This document shows positions 13,701 to 20,295 of a DNA stretch of 24,764 bases, piece by piece. Below the pieces are notes generated by a model, which did not search any database, was not told the DNA's origin, and saw only the letters and a list, made by a program, of their open reading frames with translations. Location of the stretch: assembly GCA_033765305.1 (NCBI GenBank), contig JANRID010000075.1, positions 1-24,764 of the forward strand. Direction: 5' to 3'. The position numbers and the translations under genes were made by a program. Numbering within the stretch: position 1 is the first letter of the stretch; each line of letters starts with the position of its first letter. The DNA is from RDXT01 sp033765305 (GTDB lineage Bacteria > Bacteroidota > Bacteroidia > J057).

Positions 13701-16363
13701 AGTTTCAGGTGGAGCGCTACAATCCGTCGACCGGCGAGCTGATTGCCTGGGTCAATATCCCGTCGCTGCCGGCAGATGTGGACACGGATTTCCTGATGCA
13801 CTTCGGCTCCGCGGCCGTGTCATCCTACCAGGGCAGCGACGCCACCTGGAACAGCGCCTACCAGGGCCGCTGGCATATGCATACGGTCCCGGGCGCCCAG
13901 CCCCTCGAAGACGGCACGGCCGGCAACCACGACGGCGCCGCACTGGGCGGGCTGAGCGCAGCCAATCAGGCCGCGGGCAAGATCGGCTACGGCGTCTCCT
14001 TCGACGGAGCGGATGATTACTTCGATGTGGGGGCGGTGAATGCGGGCACGCAGTTCACCCTCGGCGCCTGGATCTACTCCAATCAGGCCGACGCCGGCTT
14101 CCACGGCTTCCTGGGCAACAGCCCCGGCGCGACCAACCAGCGCGCTCCGTCCATGTGGGTGTACCAGCAGACGGCCCTGCACTTTGGCTTCGGCGACGGC
14201 GCCAACTGGAACGGCCCGGCGACGCCGGCCGGCGTCATCAGCCAGAACAGCGGCTGGAATTATGTCGTGACGACCTTCAACGGCACCAGCTACGTGTGCT
14301 ATGTGGACGGCAATCCCGTGTTCAGCAGCAATGCCTACGCCGGGCTGACGCCCTTCAGCACCCCGGTCTCGCTGATCGGACGGGTGGATAACTTCTTCCA
14401 GGGCTCGATGGATGAGGTGCATGTGTCCAATGTGGCCCGCTCCGCCGACTGGATCAAGACTGAATACTACAGCCAGCACCAGCCCAATGACTTCATCCGG
14501 GTCATGCCGGGCAATACGCCTACCCTGGTCACGATTACGGCGCCGGCGGAAGGGCAGAACCTCTTCGGCACCACAGTGCAGGTGCAGTACCAGCGCAGCG
14601 GCAACCAGCTCCAGACGGCCTCCGTGCAGCTGGCACTCAGCGGCCAGCCGCTGGTGAACGATCCTGCCATGGGCGGCAGCTATACCTACACGGGACTGGC
14701 CGCCGGCAGCTACCAGCTGATCGTGCGCCTGCTGAATGCCGCCAGCGCCGTGCTGGCCTCCGATACCGTGCATTTCACCCTGCAGCCCTATTCGGGCGCC
14801 TTCGCCAATGGCCGCCTGATCACGATCCACGAGGAGGAGGTCTATGGCACTGCGCCCCATGCCGACTTCCCGGTGATGATCGACGTGACGCTGCCGGAGC
14901 TGCGCCATACGCTGAACGGCGGCGACGTGCAGCACGCATTGGGCTACGATATCCGCTTCCTCGACAGCTGGGATGTGCCGCTGGATTTCCAGGTGGAACT
15001 GTACGATCCGGCGGCGGGCCGCCTCGTGGCCTGGGTGCGGGTGCCGTCGCTTCCTACAGACGTGGACAGCTACCTCAAGCTGGTATTCGGCAATCCCGGC
15101 CTGACCGATGACCCCTCTGCGGAAACCACCTGGAACAGCGGCTACCTGGGCCGCTGGCATATGAACCAGAATCCCGCAGGTGCTGCCCCGCAGCTGACAG
15201 ACGCCACTCCCAACCCGAACAACGGCACCGCCTTCGGCGGCATGGCGGCGGGTGCGGTGAGCCCCGGCATGATCGGAAACGGCACCTGCTTCGACGGATC
15301 GAACGACTACTTCGATGTAGGCAACAACGTGCTGGCCGGACAGGCCTTTACACAGGCTGCCTGGGTGCAGTCCAACCAGTTGGACAATTCATGGCATGGC
15401 TTCCTCGGCAAGGATCCGGGGGCCGTCGTACAGCGGGCGCCGTCGCTCTGGGTCTGGAATGCCACGTACATTCACGGCGGCTTCGGAGACAATGCAGCCT
15501 GGGGCAATGCCGCCTGGACCACCTCCGGCCCGGTCATCGATGCAGGCGGCACAGACTGGAACTACGTGGTAGCCACGTATGAAAACCAGGTGTACCGGCT
15601 CTATTCGGACGGCAATCTGGTGTTCACCTACAATGTGGGCGGCAGCGGGATCAATTACAATACGCCGGTTTCCTGGATCGGGCGGGTGGACAACTACTTC
15701 CGCGGCTGCCTCGACGAGGTCAGCGTGTCTTCGGTGGTGCGGAGCGCCAGCTGGATCCAGACGGAGTACAGCAATATCCGCACCCCGAACCAGTTTTACA
15801 CCCTGGGCGATCTCGGCACCTTCCCGGTCGAATGGCTGGAATTTACGGCGGTGCCTGAGCAGGGGACTGTGCAGCTCCGCTGGACCACCGCTTCGGAGCT
15901 CAACAACGACTATTTCACCGTCGAGCGGTCGGCAGACGGGACGCTGTTCGAGGCCCTGCAGCAGGTGGACGGCGCCGGCACGAGCCGGGAGCCGCGCAGC
16001 TACCGCGCCGAAGACGGCGCTCCGCTGGCCGGCCGGTCCTTCTACCGCATCCGCCAGACCGATCTGGACGGGCAGCAGCAGTGGTCGCAGACGGTGGAGG
16101 TATACTTCGGCAGTGCAGAAGCGCTGACGCTGGAATCCTTCCCGAACCCCGTTTCGGAGGTGCTGACGGTCCGGACTTCGGCACCGGCGCAGATCCGCCT
16201 GTACGATCTGGCGGGCCGGGAGCTGCACGTACCGCAGCAGGCAGATCCGGCAGGGCTGCGGGTCCAGCTGGAGGTGTCGCAGCTGCCGGCAGGGGTGTAC
16301 GTGCTCGAAGCGCGTGCGCAAGGCCTGCGGGTGCGGCGGCAGGTGCTGGTGGAACGGCCCTGA
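10784..16363 (+). CDS. Giant secreted PQQ-type sugar dehydrogenase-like protein with PKD/Ig, two DUF2341-LamG units and a T9SS type A tail
   Basis: 1859 residues. The signal peptide is at 1-25 (hydrophobic SAALMLSILALAWGTLAAQ). Residues about 30-515 form a soluble glucose dehydrogenase-like beta-propeller: DHGMVGFALDPDY, SHGVGSLVFGTDG with likely catalytic His181, SHNGKVLRIDP, WALGLRNP and LYIGDVGWYSAEELN. Then come PKD (about 522-612, YLWNFGDGSP), a domain with HDTHTHPEG (612-720), a cadherin-like/Big_17 domain (722-810), and two copies of Ig-like + DUF2341 + LamG (about 813-1240 and 1244-1667). A fibronectin-like WLEFTA module (1680-1768) precedes a type A sorting tail (about 1783-1859: SFPNPVSEVL, QIRLYDLAGREL, LPAGVYVLEA). 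It probably oxidises sugars or binds glycans at the cell surface; the substrate is unknown. I start at the ATG just before the signal peptide. A 17-bp hairpin follows the stop. Confidence 0.93.
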   Translation: MHLQYAPIRSAALMLSILALAWGTLAAQPADFSDQLYYGGFNQAVGLTFDENGVMYVWEKGGRVWIVADSVKRAAPLINISEEVGNFGDHGMVGFALDPDYLNTGYIYLLYVVDRHYLMNFGTPAYNPVQNEYDQATIGRVTRYTVSNPGNPALAAVNPASRLVLVGETKETGMPIVHNSHGVGSLVFGTDGTLLVSCGDGASYNGADAGGATGGSYAVQALADGIIPPAQNVGAFRSQMMTSHNGKVLRIDPATGNGIPSNPFYQAGSPRSATSRTWALGLRNPCRMTLRPGTGSHNPADGNPGVLYIGDVGWYSAEELNVCTAPAQNFGWPLFEGMGNAPDYPGLNPFNQEAPAPGGCGQAYYRFADLLKQWNGGALPSFPDPCSPGSFLSPGTYRLFVHTKPAVRWRGGATLASRDNVEFTVGGADVPGPTFGGNCSMGGVWYTGTDFPAEYQNTYFHSDYGQNWLRRFVFSNDDKIQSVHNFAVGIGAVVGSNSHPLEGGLYYIRYQTEVRKYYYGGNKPPKAVASPAVSSTAASSLLVNFTGSASSDPENGALSYLWNFGDGSPGSALANPAHTFTAAPGVPALYTVTLTVTDPGGLSNSTSVIVSLNNTPPVIVSSSLDGISTYSMAGNTVLPLNAVVNDAEHSPAQIGYAWQTTLHHDTHTHPEGVDNTPSTSTIISPLGCDPHSIYFYRITLTVTDAAGLSDTLVKDLYPDCQPLARNDTASYLRGGSTVIQVLGNDDHFGQADTMTIAAVTPPLHGTLSFNALTASFTYQHGGSPSGSDSFTYTFLDKLGNSAGTATVVLNEVPPPSVVITSPAGGQTLAGSALSVSYSLGGTLLLAEGLEFVLDGGAPVPDPSLDGQFTLENLTPGPHTLIARLLGSGSIPLVMPESSDTVQFTTTSLSASMAYYKILTVESDYVYGSAPHAQFPVLVSFTDPDLRTAANGGFVQHPAGYDIVFTSTGNADLKFQVERYNPSTGELIAWVNIPSLPADVDTDFLMHFGSAAVSSYQGSDATWNSAYQGRWHMHTVPGAQPLEDGTAGNHDGAALGGLSAANQAAGKIGYGVSFDGADDYFDVGAVNAGTQFTLGAWIYSNQADAGFHGFLGNSPGATNQRAPSMWVYQQTALHFGFGDGANWNGPATPAGVISQNSGWNYVVTTFNGTSYVCYVDGNPVFSSNAYAGLTPFSTPVSLIGRVDNFFQGSMDEVHVSNVARSADWIKTEYYSQHQPNDFIRVMPGNTPTLVTITAPAEGQNLFGTTVQVQYQRSGNQLQTASVQLALSGQPLVNDPAMGGSYTYTGLAAGSYQLIVRLLNAASAVLASDTVHFTLQPYSGAFANGRLITIHEEEVYGTAPHADFPVMIDVTLPELRHTLNGGDVQHALGYDIRFLDSWDVPLDFQVELYDPAAGRLVAWVRVPSLPTDVDSYLKLVFGNPGLTDDPSAETTWNSGYLGRWHMNQNPAGAAPQLTDATPNPNNGTAFGGMAAGAVSPGMIGNGTCFDGSNDYFDVGNNVLAGQAFTQAAWVQSNQLDNSWHGFLGKDPGAVVQRAPSLWVWNATYIHGGFGDNAAWGNAAWTTSGPVIDAGGTDWNYVVATYENQVYRLYSDGNLVFTYNVGGSGINYNTPVSWIGRVDNYFRGCLDEVSVSSVVRSASWIQTEYSNIRTPNQFYTLGDLGTFPVEWLEFTAVPEQGTVQLRWTTASELNNDYFTVERSADGTLFEALQQVDGAGTSREPRSYRAEDGAPLAGRSFYRIRQTDLDGQQQWSQTVEVYFGSAEALTLESFPNPVSEVLTVRTSAPAQIRLYDLAGRELHVPQQADPAGLRVQLEVSQLPAGVYVLEARAQGLRVRRQVLVERP
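13220..15790 (+). repeat. Tandem duplication of an Ig-DUF2341-LamG unit inside the giant protein
   Basis: Two units of about 430 codons, 13220-14510 and 14515-15790, share order and diagnostic motifs: V.ITAPA/SPA-G-Q, APHA.FPV, LKFQVE/LDFQVE, W.VPSLP.DVD, TWNSxYxGRWHM, FDGxxDYFDVG, HGFLGxxPGAxxQRAPSxWV and IGRVDNxFxGxxDEVxVS. They are clearly homologous but diverged in DNA, so this is an old duplication. Confidence 0.9.
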
Positions 16364-16378
16364 GGCTGACTGCAAATG

Positions 16379-16416
16379 GCATACGGCCCCTGCCTTTCCA
16401 GGCAGGGGCCGTATGC
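16379..16416. terminator. Perfect 17-bp hairpin after the giant secreted protein gene
   Basis: GCATACGGCCCCTGCCT (16379-16395) and AGGCAGGGGCCGTATGC (16400-16416) form a perfect 17-bp stem with a TTCC loop, 15 bases after the stop. No T-run follows on either strand, so it may stop transcription without a classical U-tract or protect the mRNA 3' end. Confidence 0.65.
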
Positions 16417-16428
16417 ATTCCGGCCGGT

Positions 16429-16460
16429 GCGAAACAGAAAGCGCCCGCAGCTTCGGGCGC
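16429..16460 (-). terminator. Rho-independent terminator of the tRNA cluster
   Basis: On the minus strand GCGCCCG and CGGGCGC form a 7-bp stem with a six-base loop, followed by TTTCTGTTT. It begins 12 bases after the end of tRNA-Arg. Confidence 0.75.
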
Positions 16461-16472
16461 ATGGTATATCAG

Positions 16473-16545
16473 CGATCCCGGCAGGGCTCGAACCTGCAGC
16501 CTACTGCTTAGAAGGCAGTTGCTCTATCCGTTGAGCTACGGGACC
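16473..16545 (-). tRNA. tRNA-Arg (anticodon TCT)
   Basis: A 73-base cloverleaf on the minus strand. The acceptor GGTCCCG pairs with CGGGATC (one G-T pair), the discriminator is G, and the T-arm loop GGTTCGAGCC is present. The anticodon loop CTTCTAA has TCT at 16512-16510, reading AGA (and possibly AGG). CCA is not encoded. Only six bases separate it from tRNA-Pro, so the two are cotranscribed. Confidence 0.95.
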
Positions 16546-16551
16546 TTCAAG

Positions 16552-16626
16552 TCGAGGTGGCAGGATTCGAACCTGCGACCCCCTGCTCCCAAAGCAGGTG
16601 CGCTAGCCGGGCTGCGCCACACCTCG
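16552..16626 (-). tRNA. tRNA-Pro (anticodon TGG)
   Basis: A 75-base cloverleaf. CGAGGTG pairs perfectly with CACCTCG, the discriminator is A, and the T-arm is CAGGTTCGAATCCTG. The anticodon loop TTTGGGA has TGG at 16591-16589. CCA is not encoded. No clear promoter lies between it and tRNA-Ser upstream, so it may depend on read-through from the tRNA-Ser promoter. Confidence 0.95.
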
Positions 16627-16636
16627 ATCAACATAC

Positions 16637-16671
16637 AAAAACCTTACAGGCCCAGCCTATAAGGTTTTTTT
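16637..16671. terminator. Bidirectional hairpin between tRNA-Ser and tRNA-Pro
   Basis: AAAAACCTTA and TAAGGTTTTT pair over 10 bp, extended inside by AGGC/GCCT after a C-A mismatch, with a CCA loop. A run of seven T follows on the plus strand and five T on the minus strand. It could stop read-through from the left into the antisense of tRNA-Ser, and could attenuate or mark processing of the tRNA transcript. Confidence 0.65.
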
Positions 16672-16675
16672 CTTG

Positions 16676-16764
16676 CGGTGAGAGAGGGATTCGAACCCTC
16701 GGTACCCCTTACGGAGTACGACAGTTTAGCAAACTGTTGGTTTCAGCCACTCACCCATCTCACC
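16676..16764 (-). tRNA. tRNA-Ser (anticodon GCT)
   Basis: An 89-base class II tRNA with a long variable arm (GTACTCCGTAAGGGGTACC). The acceptor GGTGAGA pairs with TCTCACC, and the discriminator is G. The anticodon stem ACAGT/ACTGT holds the loop TTGCTAA with GCT at 16730-16728, reading AGC/AGT. CCA is not encoded. It is the first tRNA of the minus-strand cluster. Confidence 0.96.
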
Positions 16765-16774
16765 GGCTGAAGTG

Positions 16775-16804
16775 CAAAGATACGCAAGCCTGCGAAACCG
16801 GCAA
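16775..16804 (-). promoter_or_regulatory. Bacteroidota promoter for the tRNA cluster
   Basis: On the minus strand TTG (16804-16802), exactly 19 bases, then TATCTTTG (16782-16775), a full match to TAnnTTTG. The 5' end of tRNA-Ser is 11 bases downstream of the box, leaving a very short leader. This is the clearest promoter in the window. Confidence 0.8.
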
Positions 16805-16878
16805 GCGGCCCGGCAAAATAAATTCCATGTGCCTGCCTGCCGCAGGCCCGCATGCGCCGCGCGCCCGCAGATTTTGGG

Positions 16879-16886
16879 TACCTTCG
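16879..16886 (+). promoter_or_regulatory. Candidate -7 box of rsmI
   Basis: TACCTTCG matches TAnnTTTG at five of six fixed positions and lies 21 bases before the ATG, within GGGTACCTTCG, a context often seen before Bacteroidota genes. No TTG at -33. Confidence 0.45.
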
Positions 16887-16906
16887 CCCCCAGATCCGGC
16901 TGCCGC

Positions 16907-17602
16907 ATGCAACAGTCTCTGCTCCGCCCCTGCCTCCTCCTGGTGCCGACGCCCATCGGCAACCTCGGCGACATGACTTTCCGCGCCGTGGAAACCCTGC
17001 GGTCTGCCGACCTCGTCGCAGCCGAAGACACCCGCACATCCGGGGTACTGCTCAAGCATTACCAGATCGACACCCCGCTCACGGCTTTGCACATGCACAA
17101 CGAGCACCAGCGCACGCCGCAGCTGCTGGACCGCGTGGAGCGGGAATCGCTGCGGCTGGCCGTGGTGACCGATGCGGGCACGCCCGGTATCTCGGACCCG
17201 GGTTTTCTGATCGTGCGCGAGGCGCTGAAGCGCGGCATTGCCGTAGAGGCGCTGCCAGGGCCTACGGCCTTTGTGCCGGCGCTGGTGGCCAGCGGCCTGC
17301 CCTGCGACCGCTTCGTGTTCGAGGGCTTTCTGCCGGTGAAGAAAGGCCGGCAGACGCGCCTCGGCGCTTTGGCAGCCGAGCCGCGCACGATGGTGCTGTA
17401 CGAATCGCCCCACCGCCTCGCCAGGCTGCTCGGCGAGCTGAGCACCGTCCTGGGGCCGGAGCGCCCGGCGGCCGTATGCCGCGAGCTCTCCAAGCTGCAC
17501 GAGGAGGTGCGCCGCGGCTCCCTGGCCGAGCTGGCTGCACATTACACGGCGCATCCGCCCAAGGGCGAGATCGTAGTGCTGGCCGGCGGCGCCGGAGACT
17601 GA
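16907..17602 (+). CDS. rsmI: 16S rRNA (cytidine(1402)-2'-O)-methyltransferase
   Basis: A 231-residue SAM-dependent tetrapyrrole-methylase-fold enzyme that methylates the ribose of C1402 in 16S rRNA, in the decoding centre. Family signatures appear in order: LVPTPIGNLGDMTFRA near the N-terminus, AEDTRTSGVLLKHY, VTDAGTPGISDPGF, EALPGPTAFVPALVASGLP, FVFEGFLPVKKGRQ and LYESPHRL. The length fits Bacteroidota orthologues, which lack the C-terminal extension of the E. coli enzyme. The ATG at 16907 follows a -7-like box by 20 bases; earlier in-frame codons overlap the tRNA promoter. The stop is one base from the stop of the convergent thioredoxin-fold gene, leaving no room for a dedicated terminator. 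Confidence 0.96.
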   Translation: MQQSLLRPCLLLVPTPIGNLGDMTFRAVETLRSADLVAAEDTRTSGVLLKHYQIDTPLTALHMHNEHQRTPQLLDRVERESLRLAVVTDAGTPGISDPGFLIVREALKRGIAVEALPGPTAFVPALVASGLPCDRFVFEGFLPVKKGRQTRLGALAAEPRTMVLYESPHRLARLLGELSTVLGPERPAAVCRELSKLHEEVRRGSLAELAAHYTAHPPKGEIVVLAGGAGD

Positions 17603-17603
17603 C

Positions 17604-18044
17604 CTATTCGCGCCCGAACAATTCCAGGAGGCTGTAATACAGCCGGTTCTGCGCATCGTCCATGGATCCGAAGATCGAATTGAGGATCTGCCCTTCCGGG
17701 CCGATCAGCACCCAGTGCGGCGTGCCGCCGGCTTCATAGCGCGCATAGGTCTCCGCACCCGGATCGGCATAGACCGGAAAGGCAAGCTGCTGCTCCTGCG
17801 CCAGCGCCAGCAGCTCCGGATCGCTGAGCGGCTGGCGGCCCAGATCGGGGTGAATGCCGATGAGCTGAAGCTCCGGGTAGTGCCGGGCATAATAGCGCGC
17901 CAGCGGCAGGGCGCGGCCCATGCAGCCCAGGCATGTGTAGTGAAAAAACAGGAGCAGCAGCGGCTTTCCTTCAAACTGACGCAGATCCGGTGCCGGGGTC
18001 CCCGACGCCGGATCGCGCAGCTGCCATGCCGGAGCCGGCATCAT
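17604..18044 (-). CDS. Thioredoxin-fold (TlpA/redoxin-like) protein, cytosolic
   Basis: A 146-residue thioredoxin-fold protein with the redox motif C-L-G-C (Cys38, Cys41) in LLLFFHYTCLGCMGRALPL. The cis-proline motif is GGTPHWVLIGPEGQI, and the C-terminal helix is NRLYYSLLELF. Spacing between the motifs is that of TlpA/ResA-like redoxins, but no signal peptide or lipobox is visible, so it probably works in the cytoplasm as a thiol-disulfide reductase or peroxidase-like enzyme. The first of two adjacent ATGs (18044 and 18041) overlaps the amylase stop as ATGA, which argues for translational coupling. A longer upstream frame inside the amylase gene is a shadow. Confidence 0.85.
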   Translation of the reverse strand: MMPAPAWQLRDPASGTPAPDLRQFEGKPLLLLFFHYTCLGCMGRALPLARYYARHYPELQLIGIHPDLGRQPLSDPELLALAQEQQLAFPVYADPGAETYARYEAGGTPHWVLIGPEGQILNSIFGSMDDAQNRLYYSLLELFGRE

Positions 18045-19378
18045 CGTTTCGGCGCATAGACTGCATAGCCCCGGGGCGGCGCCCAGAACTGGCCGCGGCC
18101 GTCGGCATAGGCCATCTGGCTGTCCGGGCGGCTCTGATCGGAGGCACTCCACCAGGCTACCGGCTCGAACTCGGTATTGCGCCAGGGGGTCGAGACCCAG
18201 GCGCCGCTCCAGAAACCGCCGCGGTTGTTGAGCACATAGATCAGGCCGGGACGGTCCCCGTGGCCGGTACGGGCCATGATATAGAGGTCGTCGGCGACGC
18301 CGAGGATGCGCGTATCGCCAGCGGCGTAGCCTTCATGCGCCTGCATCAGCGCAGCGATACCGTTCGGGGTGCCTTCCAGGGCCAGGCCGAAGTTGTAATA
18401 ATCCTTCCAGAAAATGCAGGGATAGCCCTCGTGGGTGAGGATATAGCTGTAGGCCAGCAGCTTGTCGTGGACGATGGGGCGGCCTTCGTCGCGCAGGTCG
18501 TGGTTTTCGGCGAAGGTGACGGCAGTATGGGGCTGCTTGCGCAGCAGGCTGTCCCAGGTCAGGAGGTTGTAGAGGCTGAAGCCGTACTGGTCGCAGAGCG
18601 ACTTGAGCATCTCGCGAAGCGGGAAATCGAAGGCATCGACCGGATTCGAGTTGGAGAAATTGGTCACATTGACCCAATGCTCGATGGAGGCGGCGCTGTC
18701 CCAGTGTTCGGCGACGCCGTAGGGCCGGTAGGGCTTGCCATTTCGGAGGTAGCGGTATTCCTGAATGGCCGTGACCATCGCGGCGCCGTAGCCTTTCACG
18801 AAGTCGTAGCGGAATCCGTCGAAGCCGATTTCCTCGATCAGCCAGCGGGCGAGCTTGAGGATTTCGCCCATCACGTATGGATTGCGGTGCGAAAGATCGG
18901 GCATGTCGCCGAAGGTGCTTTCGTCCCAGTTTTCGTAGGAATTGGGATGGAAGCATTCCCAGTTGCGGGGAAATTGGCCGCTTTTCGGCTCGAAGCGGGT
19001 CCAGCGGGAGAGGCCGGTAATGGGATTGACCTCCTCGCTGTCGGCGCCGCTGTTGTGGTTGATCACCATATCGGCAATGACATCCATGCCGTACGCATGG
19101 GCCGTGCCGATCAGGGCCTTGAGCTCCTCGCCGGATCCGAACCACGTTTTGACCGACCCTTTCTGATCGTAGTCGCCCAGGTCATAGAAATCGTAGGGAT
19201 CGTATCCCATCGACATGCCGCCGATATTGGCGGCTTTGTGGGCGGGCGGGAGCCAGAGGGAATCCACCCCCAGGGCAGCCAGCGCGGGAATCCGGCTGCG
19301 CACGTGGTTCCACCAGTTAAAAGCCAGATCGCCTTCGGCGGGGCAGTCCCAGTAGAAGGCCTGCATCATGACACCCAT
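18041..19378 (-). CDS. Cytosolic GH13 alpha-amylase (GH13_7-like)
   Basis: A 445-residue glycoside hydrolase family 13 enzyme that cleaves alpha-1,4 bonds in starch- or glycogen-type glucans. It opens GVMMQAFYWDCP, as alpha-amylases do. Conserved regions are DVIADMVINHNSG (about 99-111), GFDGFRYDFVKGY with nucleophile Asp192, YGVAEHWDS with acid/base Glu224, and TFAENHDLRDEG with Asp294. The form of regions II and III (FRYDFVKGY, AEHWD, then AFDFPL) resembles archaeal/plant-type GH13_7 amylases more than the Bacillus type; this subfamily call is tentative. No signal peptide, so it acts in the cytoplasm, perhaps on glycogen. A promoter-like TTG-N20-TAGCTTTA lies about 44 bases upstream. It is coupled to the redoxin gene. 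Confidence 0.94.
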   Translation of the reverse strand: MGVMMQAFYWDCPAEGDLAFNWWNHVRSRIPALAALGVDSLWLPPAHKAANIGGMSMGYDPYDFYDLGDYDQKGSVKTWFGSGEELKALIGTAHAYGMDVIADMVINHNSGADSEEVNPITGLSRWTRFEPKSGQFPRNWECFHPNSYENWDESTFGDMPDLSHRNPYVMGEILKLARWLIEEIGFDGFRYDFVKGYGAAMVTAIQEYRYLRNGKPYRPYGVAEHWDSAASIEHWVNVTNFSNSNPVDAFDFPLREMLKSLCDQYGFSLYNLLTWDSLLRKQPHTAVTFAENHDLRDEGRPIVHDKLLAYSYILTHEGYPCIFWKDYYNFGLALEGTPNGIAALMQAHEGYAAGDTRILGVADDLYIMARTGHGDRPGLIYVLNNRGGFWSGAWVSTPWRNTEFEPVAWWSASDQSRPDSQMAYADGRGQFWAPPRGYAVYAPKR

Positions 19379-19421
19379 ATATGACTGCGTTAGCGGGTTG
19401 AAATGGTACTCGAAACAGGAG

Positions 19422-19452
19422 TAAAGCTACATGCTGATCCGTTGCCGGGCAA
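19422..19452 (-). promoter_or_regulatory. Candidate promoter of the amylase-redoxin pair
   Basis: On the minus strand TTG (19452-19450), 20 bases, then TAGCTTTA (19429-19422), five of six matches to TAnnTTTG, about 44 bases before the amylase ATG. Confidence 0.5.
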
Positions 19453-19591
19453 TGGATACAGCGCTGATTTGCGTCATCTGTCAGAGCCGGAACATGCCCG
19501 GCCTTGCCGCAGCCTGTCTGTACCGAAACCCTTCGGAGCCGAATATCCTGCAGCATCTGCGCAGCCCCGCAGCATGAGGGTATTCCGCCGC

Positions 19592-19619
19592 ACAGGTGTT
19601 ACAGCCGTATCACCTGTAA
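19592..19619 (+). promoter_or_regulatory. Inverted repeat just before the barrel protein gene
   Basis: ACAGGTG (19592-19598) pairs with CACCTGT (19611-19617). Nested and overlapping it, TTACAG (19599-19604) pairs with CTGTAA (19614-19619). It ends six bases before the ATG at 19626, so it could be an operator or an RNA element affecting initiation. Confidence 0.35.
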
Positions 19620-19625
19620 TTGTCC

Positions 19626-20234
19626 ATGATGATGCTTCAGACCCGTACGTTTTCGTCCCTGCTTCTGGCGATTCTGGTTATGATCTGCGCGCAGCCTGCG
19701 GCAGCCCAATGGGAAATCGGGGCGGAAGCTGCCGTATCAGCTTCCATGCAGGCCGTCCGGCCCGGGATTCCGGGCCTCGAACCGCTTCCGGTCTTTCAGG
19801 CCGGGATGCATGTCTCGCGGCGGCTGGCCCCGTCGATTGCGGCTGAGAGCGGCCTGCTGTTTGTCGGGCGGGGCGCGGCAGGCTACCGCCCGGTGCTCGA
19901 TCCGGTGTATCTGGCGCAGTTCTGGTATGCGGAGGCACCGCTGGGCCTGCGGATTGAGGCCGGGCGCTGGTACTGGCGGGGCGGAGCCGCTGCCGCGTGG
20001 TTTGCAGGGGGGCGCGAAGTTGTGGAGCGCAGCACCGCCCGTACGGTCACGGCGGGCAGCGTCTGGGTGGCCGAGGGCATGCCGCGCCTGGGCCTGAGCA
20101 CCTGGAGCGGCATCGGGCGGGTGAGCCGGATCTCCTGCCGCACACGCCTGCGCACCGAGCTGCTGGGCAGCTATCACCTCCGGGACCGCTATCTCAACCT
20201 GGGGCTGCGGCTCGCGCTCGCGCGGAGCATTTGA
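19626..20234 (+). CDS. Small outer-membrane beta-barrel-type protein, uncharacterised
   Basis: A 202-residue protein with a clear signal peptide: MMMLQTRTF, then hydrophobic SSLLLAILVMICAQPAAA, with cleavage near AAA-QWE (residue 27). The mature part alternates hydrophobic and polar residues in short strands separated by turns (PVFQAGMHVSRRL, SIAAESGLLFVGRG, EAPLGLRIEAGRWYW, TELLGSYHLRDRYLNLGLRLAL). This fits an eight-strand barrel of the OMP_b-brl type common in Bacteroidota. No catalytic motif is visible. Three consecutive ATGs (19626, 19629, 19632) could serve as start; the first is used. It converges on the AAA+ ATPase gene with a hairpin between them. The role is unknown. Confidence 0.75.
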   Translation: MMMLQTRTFSSLLLAILVMICAQPAAAQWEIGAEAAVSASMQAVRPGIPGLEPLPVFQAGMHVSRRLAPSIAAESGLLFVGRGAAGYRPVLDPVYLAQFWYAEAPLGLRIEAGRWYWRGGAAAAWFAGGREVVERSTARTVTAGSVWVAEGMPRLGLSTWSGIGRVSRISCRTRLRTELLGSYHLRDRYLNLGLRLALARSI

Positions 20235-20256
20235 TTGTCAGCAATCTGACTGTACA

Positions 20257-20284
20257 GCCCCGCAGCACGGAACCGCTGCGGGGC
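20257..20284. terminator. Shared hairpin between convergent barrel and AAA+ genes
   Basis: GCCCCGCAGC (20257-20266) and GCTGCGGGGC (20275-20284) form a perfect 10-bp stem with an eight-base loop, 22 bases after one stop and 11 bases after the other. No T-run on either strand. Confidence 0.6.
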
Positions 20285-20295
20285 CGTGCAGCCGA

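Noticed and set aside
10880..15160. Long minus-strand frames (636, 322 and 446 codons) opposite the giant secreted protein
   Set aside because: GC-rich antisense shadows, rich in Arg, Gly, Ala and His, without recognisable domains.
16473..16764. Integration site or genomic island at the tRNA cluster
   Set aside because: No integrase, no direct repeat of a tRNA 3' end was seen nearby, and both flanks are ordinary genes.
19431..19577. 48-codon plus-strand ORF before the barrel protein gene
   Set aside because: Overlaps the amylase promoter region, has mixed third-position composition and no recognisable features.
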